Shown: piece by piece, positions 1 through 6,286 of the stretch
How the letters are laid out: each line of letters begins with the position of its first letter
Position numbering within the stretch: position 1 is the first letter of the stretch
Assembly (NCBI GenBank): GCA_003133815.1
Contig: PKZR01000357.1
Coordinates: forward strand, 1 to 14,870
Direction of reading: 5' to 3'
Origin: Limisphaerales bacterium
Lineage (GTDB): Bacteria > Verrucomicrobiota > Verrucomicrobiia > Limisphaerales > UBA11358
DNA length: 14,870 nucleotides
The notes under the pieces: model-generated
Seen by the model: only the letters and a program-made list of their open reading frames with translations
Told to the model about the DNA's origin: nothing
Databases searched by the model: none
Made by a program: the position numbers and the translations under genes

Positions 1-8
1 CTGAAACA

Positions 9-1520
9 TTGTCCATATTGCCGCTGTCCTTCTGGGTGGTCGTTGCAATACTCGTCGGTGGCGGCGTCTGGTCGTTCAGGCGGATGAACGACGGGATCGG
101 GCTTCCCATGCTGTTGGTGCTGGTCACTACGGCGGTCTGGTATGTGGGCGACGTTTTCTACAATGACTACGCCCACCGTCATGTCAAGCTGTTCGACACC
201 GTCACCCTTGAAAATGCCTGGTGGCAGGTGGCATGGTTCCTGACGGTTTTTCTTGTGATGACGCCAGCCATCCACCAGCGGCTCAACCGCCGCTATCTGC
301 AACGCAGCAGCGGCGTGTTGCAACTTTTCAAACAAGGCGTTGACCAACCGGAGATACAAAAATCGTTGAACTCGCTGTTCCGGGGTTGCACCACGGTCTG
401 GGCCATTCTGTTTCTGGTAGCCATCGTCCGGCTCAAGACGGAGGTCATTTTCTTCCTATTCCCGTTTTTGGGCCACAATGCCAGTCCATGGTCCCATGGG
501 CGGATAGGAGCCGGCCTGGATTTTTTAGACATTTTTGCCGTCTATCTGCAACTGCTGGTCGCTTCGATGTTCGGCGTGGTGGCGGCTTTGGCCACAGACC
601 GTCGCGTCCGCAATTACGCCCTGCTTTTGGTCCTGCTGACATGGCCCTATTTCATTTTTGACCGCACGCGCAACTCGATGCTGGCGATAATAATTCCCGG
701 AGTGTTGAGCTGGGTGTTTCTGCGGCTGCGCGGCGGGATGTGGAAAAAAGTAGTGGTGCTTCTGTCGGTTTTTCTTGTGATCAACACATGGATGAAGTTT
801 GTCATCGCCAACCGCGGAACGATGAACATCACCGCCGCCTTTGAACAAAAGGGGTTGAACCTTGCCGACCAGAAAAAAGTCCATAATGAGGGGCTGAACA
901 TGTTTGAGGAATTGTGCTGGATCAGCACCTTCATAGACAAGGGCACCTATCATGTCAATTGGGGCACACGCTATTTCGCGGAACTGGTGAATCCGATTCC
1001 GCGCGCCATCTGGCCCGGCAAACCGCTGATCGGGATAGACTACTCCATCGCCCGCGGCATGAGTTATGGCAGCGGAACGGATGCGGCGGGAGTTGTTGCC
1101 ACCGTTTCCACCGGCTTCATAGGGCAGGGGGTGGTCAACTTTGGCCGTGTTCTGGGGCCCATGGCGGCGGCGCTGCTGATGTGCCTCTGGGTGACTGCGC
1201 TGGCCCGGCTGGACTTGAATATTCACGCGCTGGGGCGGTTGCCCTTGTATAGCCTGGGGATCATCCTTACTTTCAACCTGGGCCGTGATATCACGCTGAT
1301 TACAATCTATCCGTTTTTATTTGGCGCGCTGGCTGTCTGGTGGCTGGATCGCCACCGGCCACAAGAAGTTGCCGGGCGGGCACCTGCACCGGCAGCGGCT
1401 CAATCAGCAGGGCGTCCGCGCCCGTCCAGAAGGCCGTCATCGCCATTTGCCCGGCGCGCGGCTTCGGGCGGATTTGTAAAAAGAAGAAATGCGAAAACAA
1501 ATGCTGAAAGCAGAAATTGA
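9..1520 (+). CDS. Wzy-like oligosaccharide repeat unit polymerase (5' end uncertain)
   Basis: This is a polytopic inner-membrane protein of about 503 residues with many hydrophobic segments, for example residues 6-20, 31-50, 72-86, 128-152, 175-195, 203-217, 224-240, 247-262, 383-400 and 411-445. Between the later segments lies a long loop containing IPRAIWPGKP (329-338). This P-R-x-x-W-P-x-K-P signature recurs in O-antigen/EPS polymerases of the Wzy type. From family knowledge the protein would join lipid-linked repeat units on the periplasmic side. The frame is open to the left edge and the first start codon is a TTG with no ribosome site visible, so the true start may lie outside the window. 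Residues 450-503 form a Pro/Ala/Arg-rich basic tail that looks non-conserved, and its last codons run into a decayed repeat region. An O-antigen ligase is an alternative, since the two families are hard to separate by eye. Confidence 0.72.
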   Translation: MSILPLSFWVVVAILVGGGVWSFRRMNDGIGLPMLLVLVTTAVWYVGDVFYNDYAHRHVKLFDTVTLENAWWQVAWFLTVFLVMTPAIHQRLNRRYLQRSSGVLQLFKQGVDQPEIQKSLNSLFRGCTTVWAILFLVAIVRLKTEVIFFLFPFLGHNASPWSHGRIGAGLDFLDIFAVYLQLLVASMFGVVAALATDRRVRNYALLLVLLTWPYFIFDRTRNSMLAIIIPGVLSWVFLRLRGGMWKKVVVLLSVFLVINTWMKFVIANRGTMNITAAFEQKGLNLADQKKVHNEGLNMFEELCWISTFIDKGTYHVNWGTRYFAELVNPIPRAIWPGKPLIGIDYSIARGMSYGSGTDAAGVVATVSTGFIGQGVVNFGRVLGPMAAALLMCLWVTALARLDLNIHALGRLPLYSLGIILTFNLGRDITLITIYPFLFGALAVWWLDRHRPQEVAGRAPAPAAAQSAGRPRPSRRPSSPFARRAASGGFVKRRNAKTNAESRN

Positions 1521-1538
1521 GAAGCTCAAATGCTGAAA
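1498..1538 (+). repeat. 12-bp direct repeat in a decayed repeat tract at the 3' end of the polymerase gene
   Basis: CAAATGCTGAAA occurs at 1498-1509 and again at 1527-1538, 29 bases apart, with related A-rich words between (GAAAGCA, GAAATTG). The first copy codes for part of the polymerase C-terminus and the second lies past its stop codon. The surroundings resemble a worn heptamer array, though the units are too degenerate to be certain. Confidence 0.5.
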
Positions 1539-1566
1539 TCATTTCCATTTTCTCCCTCCCATTTTG

Positions 1567-1587
1567 GAATTCTGAATTCAGATTTTT
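1567..1587 (+). repeat. Short heptamer array (GAATTCT/GAATTCA/GATTTTT), intergenic
   Basis: Two near-identical 7-mers (1567-1573, 1574-1580) are followed by a degenerate third. The array contains AATTCAG (1575-1581), which fits the AANTCRG consensus shared with the arrays at 2191, 2338, 2699 and 2919. It sits 12 bases before the likely GTG start of the next gene, where a ribosome binding site would be expected and is not seen. Confidence 0.5.
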
Positions 1588-1598
1588 AGAATTGCCTT

Positions 1599-2870
1599 GT
1601 GAATTCAACTGTCAATTTTCCGGCCACTCAAAATGAAGTGAAGCTGCCAAAGGATATCCGGGTGGCAGTCTTGTTTTATCGATTCGGCCCCTATCATCAT
1701 GCGCGCCTGAACGCTGCCGGGAGGTTGATGTCGGTCTGGGGACTGGAAGCCTGCGCCATGGATGACATCTATGCATGGTCCAAGGTGGAGGGGGCGGCCT
1801 CCTTCACGAGGGTGACATTGACAAACCGCGATACCGGCGGCCGGCATTGGAGACGGGAACTTCAACGCAGACTGTGGTGTGCGCTGGATGAGATCCGACC
1901 ACAAGTCGTAGTAGTCAATGGCTGGTCGTCCACCGATGCCTTCAGCGCGCTTCGGTGGTGTGCAGAGACGAACATACCGGCGGTGATCACTTCTGAAAGC
2001 ACGGCCTGGGATGACCCCCGCATGTTTTGGAAGGAATGGATCAAAGGCCGGCTGGTGAAAATGTTTGGCGCCGGACTGGCTGGCGGTACGCCACACATAG
2101 ATTATCTTGCGCAGCTCGGACTGCCTCGAGGCCGCATTTTCAATGGCTATGACATCGTGGATAATGACTACTTTGCGGCAAAAACCGCAGAAGTCAGAAG
2201 TCAGAAGTCAGAAGTCAGAAACCAGCACGGGTTGCCTGAAAAATATTTTCTGGCGAGCGCACGCTTCGTTGTAAAAAAAAACCTGCCGCGTTTGATCGAG
2301 GCGTATGCGCGATACCTCGAAATGACGGAAAAATTGGAAATCGGAAATCGGAAATCGGAAATTTGGAAACTGGTTCTGCTCGGTGACGGGCCGCTTCGCG
2401 AAAGCCTCAAGTCTCAAATCACAACCCTCAATCTGTGCGACCATGTGCTGCTGCCCGGCTTCAAGCAGTATGACGAATTGCCGGCGTATTTCGGGCTGGC
2501 CGGCGCTTTTGTCCATGCAAGCACGACGGAACAGTGGGGGCTTGTAGTGAACGAGGCAATGGCATCGGGATTGCCGGTGATTGTTTCAAACCGCTGCGGC
2601 TGTGCCGCAGATCTGGTGCAGGAGGGCGTTAACGGTTTCACCTTTGACCCCTGCAACGTCGAACAACTGGCGAATCTGATGTTACGGGTTTCTGATTTCC
2701 GATTTCCGATTTCCGATTTTGGCGCTGCAAGCGAGCGAATTATTTCCGCCTGGGGGCCGGAACATTTTGCGAATGGCCTATACGGCGCTGTCGCGGAATC
2801 CCTAAAAAATTCACCGCCGCGTTTGGGAGTGCTGGACCGGCTGCTGCTGCGACTGCTTTTGCAACGGTGA
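1599..2870 (+). CDS. Family 4 glycosyltransferase with in-frame heptamer-repeat insertions
   Basis: This is a GT-B fold sugar transferase of about 423 residues, presumably cytoplasmic and adding a sugar from an NDP donor to the lipid-linked EPS repeat unit. The N-domain starts at RVAVLFYRFGPYHHARL (21-37). The C-domain holds the KKN motif after the interdomain linker (226-228), a GDGP turn (262-265) and the retaining-GT E-x7-E motif (E311 to E319, EQWGLVVNE) followed by the nucleotide-binding region ASGLPVIVS. Donor and acceptor cannot be read from sequence. Three 7-nt tandem arrays are translated within the gene: residues 198-208 in the interdomain linker, 246-256 before a C-domain strand, and 364-374 between C-terminal helices. 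The start is a GTG at 1599. Another in-frame GTG at 1638 would give VKLPKDIRVAV, and neither has a clear ribosome site. A stem-like C-terminus (LLLRLLLQR) may touch the membrane. Confidence 0.88.
   Translation: MNSTVNFPATQNEVKLPKDIRVAVLFYRFGPYHHARLNAAGRLMSVWGLEACAMDDIYAWSKVEGAASFTRVTLTNRDTGGRHWRRELQRRLWCALDEIRPQVVVVNGWSSTDAFSALRWCAETNIPAVITSESTAWDDPRMFWKEWIKGRLVKMFGAGLAGGTPHIDYLAQLGLPRGRIFNGYDIVDNDYFAAKTAEVRSQKSEVRNQHGLPEKYFLASARFVVKKNLPRLIEAYARYLEMTEKLEIGNRKSEIWKLVLLGDGPLRESLKSQITTLNLCDHVLLPGFKQYDELPAYFGLAGAFVHASTTEQWGLVVNEAMASGLPVIVSNRCGCAADLVQEGVNGFTFDPCNVEQLANLMLRVSDFRFPISDFGAASERIISAWGPEHFANGLYGAVAESLKNSPPRLGVLDRLLLRLLLQR
2188..2225 (+). repeat. Heptamer array A: (AAGTCAG)x4, in-frame
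   Basis: Four perfect AAGTCAG units occupy 2191-2218, preceded by CAG and followed by the degenerate unit AAACCAG (2219-2225). They are translated as EVRSQKSEVRNQ in the glycosyltransferase, at the linker between its two Rossmann domains. The 7-nt unit has no stop codon in any sense frame. Confidence 0.95.
2331..2366 (+). repeat. Heptamer array B: (AAATCGG)x3 with degenerate flanking units, in-frame
   Basis: There are perfect AAATCGG units at 2338-2344, 2345-2351 and 2352-2358. A degenerate AAATTGG (2331-2337) precedes them and AAATTTGG (2359-2366) follows. The translation is LEIGNRKSEIWK, just before the C-domain strand leading to LLGDGP. The array is the exact reverse complement of array C in the same gene. 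Confidence 0.95.
2338..2719. repeat. 25-bp perfect inverted repeat formed by arrays B and C
   Basis: The 25 bases at 2338-2362 are the exact reverse complement of 2695-2719. The arms enclose 332 bases (2363-2694) of coding sequence that includes the E-x7-E catalytic region. The match stops at 2337/2720. The arms could pair in mRNA or single-stranded DNA, or support inversion of the enclosed segment. Confidence 0.9.
2691..2719 (-). repeat. Heptamer array C: (CCGATTT)x3, inverted copy of array B, in-frame
   Basis: There are perfect CCGATTT units at 2699-2705, 2706-2712 and 2713-2719, preceded by the degenerate TCTGATTT (2691-2698). Read on the minus strand the unit is AAATCGG, identical to array B. 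The plus-strand translation is SDFRFPISDF, between C-terminal helices of the glycosyltransferase. Confidence 0.95.
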
Positions 2871-2918
2871 CGTCCAGAAACGTGAATTGTGAGTTTGGAA
2901 AATAGAAAGCATAAAGCA

Positions 2919-2939
2919 ATTTCAGATTTCAGTTTTTGA
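2919..2939 (+). repeat. Heptamer pair (ATTTCAG)x2 directly upstream of a start codon
   Basis: ATTTCAG occurs at 2919-2925 and 2926-2932, followed by TTTTTGA. The second unit ends 8 bases before the ATG of the next glycosyltransferase, in the position of a ribosome binding site, and no Shine-Dalgarno sequence is seen there. The unit belongs to the AANTCRG-like family. Confidence 0.6.
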
Positions 2940-2940
2940 A

Positions 2941-4170
2941 ATGATCAAGTCGGCTCATCTGACGGGCTCGGTTTCGCGGAAAGCTGGCGGGCTTTTTGAT
3001 GCGGTATTACGTCTTGCCCAGTCGCAAGAGAAGCAGGGCATGAACGTGAAGGTGTTTGGTTTGTGGGATGAATTTTCCGACACCGATTTCGCGGCGTGGA
3101 ACCCAGTGCCGGTCGCGGTTTTCAAGCCATCGTGGCCAAAAATGATTGGCCGGGCTCCGAGATTTCTTGAAGAATTATACGACTTTGAGCCGGACATCAG
3201 TCACACGCACGGCCTCTGGCTTTATCCCGGCATCGCCGCCGAAAAATACAGCCGCGCGAAAAAGCGGCCTTATCTCATTTCTCCGCACGGCATGCTTGAC
3301 CCTTGGGCGCTGAAAAATTCACGTTGGAAAAAATGGATCGCCTATCAGATGTTCGAACGCGAACATTTGCACGGTGCGCGGTGTTTCCGCGCATTATGCG
3401 CTTCGGAGGCGCATTCCATCCGGGGGATAAAACTCAAAAATGACATCGCGATCATACCAAACGGCATTGATCTGCCGACTGCACCGGTCCCTTCAGCGCC
3501 TTCATGGAAGCAAAATTTTGGATTTGAAAAGAAAGTTCTGTTGTTTTTAGGCAGGATTCATCCAAAGAAAGGCCTGGTCAATCTGCTTCGCGCGTGGAGC
3601 CAAGTGCAAGGAGCAGGGAACAGGGAGCAAGAATGGATTTTGGTGATCGCCGGGTGGGGTCAAGGCGGGCATGAGCAGGATCTCAAGCAACTGGCGACGG
3701 AACTGGGATTGGCGTATGTAGATGCCCGTTCCCAACTCCCAACTCCCAATTCCCACCACCAACCTCCGTGCTCCGTGCTTTTTCTAGGACCGCAATTTAA
3801 CGCCGACAAGGCCGCATGTTATCATTACTGTGATGCCTTTGTCCTGCCTTCGTTCAGCGAAGGATTGCCGATGGTGGTGCTGGAGGCATGGGCCCATTCC
3901 AAACCGGTCATCATGACGCCAGAATGCAATCTTCCGGAAGGGTTCCGAGCCGGTGCGGCGATCAAAGTGGAAACAACCGAGACCGGTTTGATTGTGGGGT
4001 TGAACGAATTGCAACGCATGTCCGATTCCGAGCGGATTATGATGGGACGCAGCGGCCGTGGCTTGGTAATGGACCGGTTCACATGGCCGCGGGTTGGGCA
4101 GCAATTGCAGGCGGTTCAGGAATGGATTTTGGGCGGCGGAACAAAACCAGATTGCATCTTCGAGTCTTGA
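2941..4170 (+). CDS. Family 4 glycosyltransferase (second), with two in-frame heptamer-repeat insertions
   Basis: This is a GT-B glycosyltransferase of 409 residues, probably adding a sugar during EPS repeat-unit assembly. The N-domain has SRKAGGLFDAV (12-22), HTHGLWLYPG (88-97) and SPHGMLDPWALKNSRWKK (114-131). IPNGIDLP (172-179) marks the hinge. The C-domain begins FLGRIHPKKG and carries E-x7-E (E307 to E315, EGLPMVVLE). This pattern is typical of family 4 enzymes of EPS/colanic-acid type clusters, but the sugar specificity is unknown. Two heptamer arrays are translated: GAGNREQE (224-231), before the WILVIAGWG strand, and a 49-nt array at about 263-279 in the loop before VLFLGPQF. The ATG start sits 70 bp after the previous gene, in a spacer that also ends in a heptamer pair. 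It reads as part of the same transcription unit, since no terminator lies between. Confidence 0.88.
   Translation: MIKSAHLTGSVSRKAGGLFDAVLRLAQSQEKQGMNVKVFGLWDEFSDTDFAAWNPVPVAVFKPSWPKMIGRAPRFLEELYDFEPDISHTHGLWLYPGIAAEKYSRAKKRPYLISPHGMLDPWALKNSRWKKWIAYQMFEREHLHGARCFRALCASEAHSIRGIKLKNDIAIIPNGIDLPTAPVPSAPSWKQNFGFEKKVLLFLGRIHPKKGLVNLLRAWSQVQGAGNREQEWILVIAGWGQGGHEQDLKQLATELGLAYVDARSQLPTPNSHHQPPCSVLFLGPQFNADKAACYHYCDAFVLPSFSEGLPMVVLEAWAHSKPVIMTPECNLPEGFRAGAAIKVETTETGLIVGLNELQRMSDSERIMMGRSGRGLVMDRFTWPRVGQQLQAVQEWILGGGTKPDCIFES
3604..3631 (+). repeat. Heptamer array D: GTGCAAG-GAGCAGG-GAACAGG-GAGCAAG, in-frame
   Basis: Four consecutive 7-mers at 3604, 3611, 3618 and 3625 share the GARCARG pattern. 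The translation is QGAGNREQE. The array lies before the C-domain strand WILVIAG, the same structural place as array B in the preceding glycosyltransferase. Confidence 0.85.
3728..3776 (-). repeat. Heptamer array E: seven variant units around ACTCCCA, in-frame
   Basis: Seven consecutive 7-mers at 3728-3776: GTTCCCA, ACTCCCA twice, ATTCCCA, CCACCAA, CCTCCGT and GCTCCGT. On the minus strand the core reads GGGAGTT/GGGAATT, related to array D (GGGAACA/GGGAGCA), so D and E are opposite orientations of one family. The translation includes SQLPTPNS and HHQPPCSVL. Confidence 0.88.
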
Positions 4171-4253
4171 ACATTTTACCTCGAACCAGCTAGTATTTTC
4201 ATTGCAACGATTTAAACCGGTTTTGCCCGACGGGCCGTGATTAATAGCCACCC

Positions 4254-5192
4254 ATGTTTATGAAGGAAGATTCACGCATTTATGTGGCTGGACACCACGG
4301 GCTGGTGGGCAGCGCCATCTGGCGCGAGCTGCAACGGCAGGGATTCAAAAATCTCATCGGGCGGCGACGGCGGGAAGTCGATCTGCTCGACATCGCAGCA
4401 GTTCAGAAATTTTTCGCGGAGATAAAACCAGACTTTGTTTTTATGGCGGCAGCCAAGGTAGGTGGCATTCACGCAAACAACACGCAGCCGGCGGCGTTTC
4501 TTTTTGAAAATCTGCAAGTTCAAAACAATCTCATCCATGCGGCATATCAGGCGGAAGTACGGAAACTTTTGTTTCTAGGCAGTTCCTGCATTTATCCCAA
4601 GCTCGCGCCGCAGCCGTTGAAGGAAGAATATTTGCTCACCAGCGAACTTGAGCCCACAAACCAATGGTATGCCGTCGCAAAGATTGCCGGATTAAAACTT
4701 TGTCAGGCGTATCGCCGGCAATACGGATGCGACTTCATAAGCGCCATGCCCACAAACATGTATGGGCCAAATGACAATTATGATTTGGAGTCGTCACATG
4801 TCCTCCCGGCGCTGATTCGAAAATTTCATGATGCAAAAACCAGTTTCGCCGCGACCGTGACTTGCTGGGGAACCGGAGCGCCGTTGAGGGAATTTTTATA
4901 TGCAGATGATTTGGCCAACGCGTGCGTTTTCCTGATGCAGCATTACAGCGAGGAGCAGTTCATCAACGTCGGCAGCGGCAGCGAAATCACCATCCGCGAA
5001 TTGTCGGAACTGGTAAAACGTATCATTGGTTTCAAAGGTGAGATCGTCTGGGACGAATCAAAGCCGGACGGCACACCGAGAAAACTGATGGACAGTTCAC
5101 GTCTGTTCGCGCTGGGTTGGAAGCCAAAGGTCAATCTGGAAACTGGCATCCGCATGGCCTACGAGGATTTCCTCTCCAAGCAGCTTCGATAA
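4254..5192 (+). CDS. fcl: GDP-L-fucose synthase (GDP-4-keto-6-deoxymannose 3,5-epimerase-4-reductase)
   Basis: This enzyme converts GDP-4-keto-6-deoxy-D-mannose to GDP-L-fucose with NADPH, the second step after Gmd, in the cytoplasm. It is an extended SDR of 312 residues, the usual family length. It has the Rossmann motif GHHGLVGSAI (13-22), the active-site SSCIYP with S110 and C112, the YxxxK pair Y139 and K143, and H182 in SSHVLP. All five match the E. coli Fcl catalytic residues (S107, C109, Y136, K140, H179) at a constant offset of three, so the protein looks fully active. GAPLREFLYADDLA (208-221) is also characteristic. ATG 4254 and ATG 4260 are both possible starts; the second gives MKEDSRIYVAGHHG and fits the family equally well. 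The gene ends one base from the stop of gmd on the opposite strand. The 83 bp upstream show no clear promoter. Confidence 0.97.
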   Translation: MFMKEDSRIYVAGHHGLVGSAIWRELQRQGFKNLIGRRRREVDLLDIAAVQKFFAEIKPDFVFMAAAKVGGIHANNTQPAAFLFENLQVQNNLIHAAYQAEVRKLLFLGSSCIYPKLAPQPLKEEYLLTSELEPTNQWYAVAKIAGLKLCQAYRRQYGCDFISAMPTNMYGPNDNYDLESSHVLPALIRKFHDAKTSFAATVTCWGTGAPLREFLYADDLANACVFLMQHYSEEQFINVGSGSEITIRELSELVKRIIGFKGEIVWDESKPDGTPRKLMDSSRLFALGWKPKVNLETGIRMAYEDFLSKQLR

Positions 5193-5193
5193 T

Positions 5194-6204
5194 TCAACTC
5201 GCGACCCGGCCTTTGCCGGACAAGTGGTCTTGGACCAGTTTTACGTCGGCGTCCACCATCAGCTCCGCGAGCGCCTTGAACGTCGTTTTGGGTTCCCAGC
5301 CCAGCTTTTGCCTGGCTTTGGAATAATCGCCAATAAGGATGTCAACTTCGGCGGGGCGGAAATAGTTCGGATCAATCTCGACATGCTTTTGCCAATCAAG
5401 TCCAACATGTGCGAAAGCGACCTCCAGAAATTCCCGCACACTGTGGGTTTCGTTGGTGGCGATCACATAATCATCCGGCGTGACCTGCTGCAACATCAGC
5501 CACATCGCTTCGACATATTCCTTCGCGTAACCCCAATCGCGTTTCGCGTCGAGGTTGCCAAGATAAATTTTTTCCTGCAATCCGGCCTTAATGTGCGCCA
5601 CTGCACGGGTAATCTTGCGCGTGACGAACGTTTCGCCGCGACGAGGAGATTCGTGATTGAACAAAATGCCGCTACAGGCAAACAGGTCATACGATTCGCG
5701 GTAATTCACCGTAATCCAGTGGGCATAAACCTTGGCGCAACCATACGGACTGCGAGGATAAAAAGGCGTTGTCTCGTGCTGCGGAATGTCCTGAACCTTG
5801 CCGAACATTTCGCTCGACGACGCCTGATAAAACCTCGGCTTGATGCCTGTTTCGCGTATGGCCTCCAGCAACCGCACCGCACCCGTCGCAGTAATATCCG
5901 TGGTGTATTCCGGGCTGTCGAAGCTCACGCGCACGTGGCTTTGCGCGGCGAGATTGTAAATCTCATCAGGCGTAATTTTCCCGATCAAACGCGCCAGTGC
6001 GCTCGCATCGCTCAAGTCGCCGTAGTGAAGTTTTAATTTCGATTTTTGATGCGGGTCGGCATAAATATGTTCGAGGCGCGAAGTGTTAAAGGTGCTGGCG
6101 CGGCGGATGATGCCGTGAACTTCGTAACCCTTGGACAAAAGCAGTTCCGTCAGGTAAGAACCGTCCTGACCCGTGATGCCGGTGATAAGCGCGCGTTTGG
6201 CCAT
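5194..6204 (-). CDS. gmd: GDP-mannose 4,6-dehydratase
   Basis: This enzyme dehydrates GDP-D-mannose to GDP-4-keto-6-deoxy-D-mannose, the substrate of the adjacent Fcl and the first step to GDP-L-fucose. It is an extended SDR of 336 residues. It has the glycine motif TGITGQDGSYL (8-18), RRASTFNTSRLEHIY (34-48), NLAAQSHV (84-91), the active-site SSSEMFG (129-135, E132), SPYGCAKVY with Y154 and K158, NHESPRRGETFVTRKI (183-198) and NLDAKRDWGYAKEYV (217-231). All are hallmark Gmd blocks. I chose the ATG at 6202-6204 because MAKRALITGITGQDG matches the family N-terminus and GGA lies about 8 bases upstream. An upstream TTG would add 19 unconserved residues. The gene faces against all its neighbours. 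Usually gmd and fcl are co-directional and co-transcribed, so this placement suggests an inversion or separate insertion. Confidence 0.97.
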   Translation of the reverse strand: MAKRALITGITGQDGSYLTELLLSKGYEVHGIIRRASTFNTSRLEHIYADPHQKSKLKLHYGDLSDASALARLIGKITPDEIYNLAAQSHVRVSFDSPEYTTDITATGAVRLLEAIRETGIKPRFYQASSSEMFGKVQDIPQHETTPFYPRSPYGCAKVYAHWITVNYRESYDLFACSGILFNHESPRRGETFVTRKITRAVAHIKAGLQEKIYLGNLDAKRDWGYAKEYVEAMWLMLQQVTPDDYVIATNETHSVREFLEVAFAHVGLDWQKHVEIDPNYFRPAEVDILIGDYSKARQKLGWEPKTTFKALAELMVDADVKLVQDHLSGKGRVAS

Positions 6205-6286
6205 AAATTTCGTCCGTATGTTTGGCGACCGGACAAAGTAACGCAAGTGAAACTTAGCCAAAGCACCTGCGACCGAAATTTTACAT

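Noticed and set aside
525..1226. A 233-codon open frame on the minus strand opposite the polymerase gene
   Set aside because: The translation is low-complexity and hydrophilic with no recognisable domain. The plus-strand frame encodes a coherent membrane protein.
2188..2366. Possible CRISPR-like array
   Set aside because: The units are 7 nt, directly abutting and without spacers, so this is simple tandem repeat DNA.
4225..4235. GC-rich palindrome (GCCCGACGGGC) before fcl as a terminator or operator
   Set aside because: The stem is only 4 bp with a 3-base loop and is not followed by a T run; too weak to call.
5224..6036. A 270-codon open frame on the plus strand opposite gmd
   Set aside because: It lies entirely antisense to a fully recognisable Gmd and its translation shows no family motif. 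It is a codon-bias shadow.
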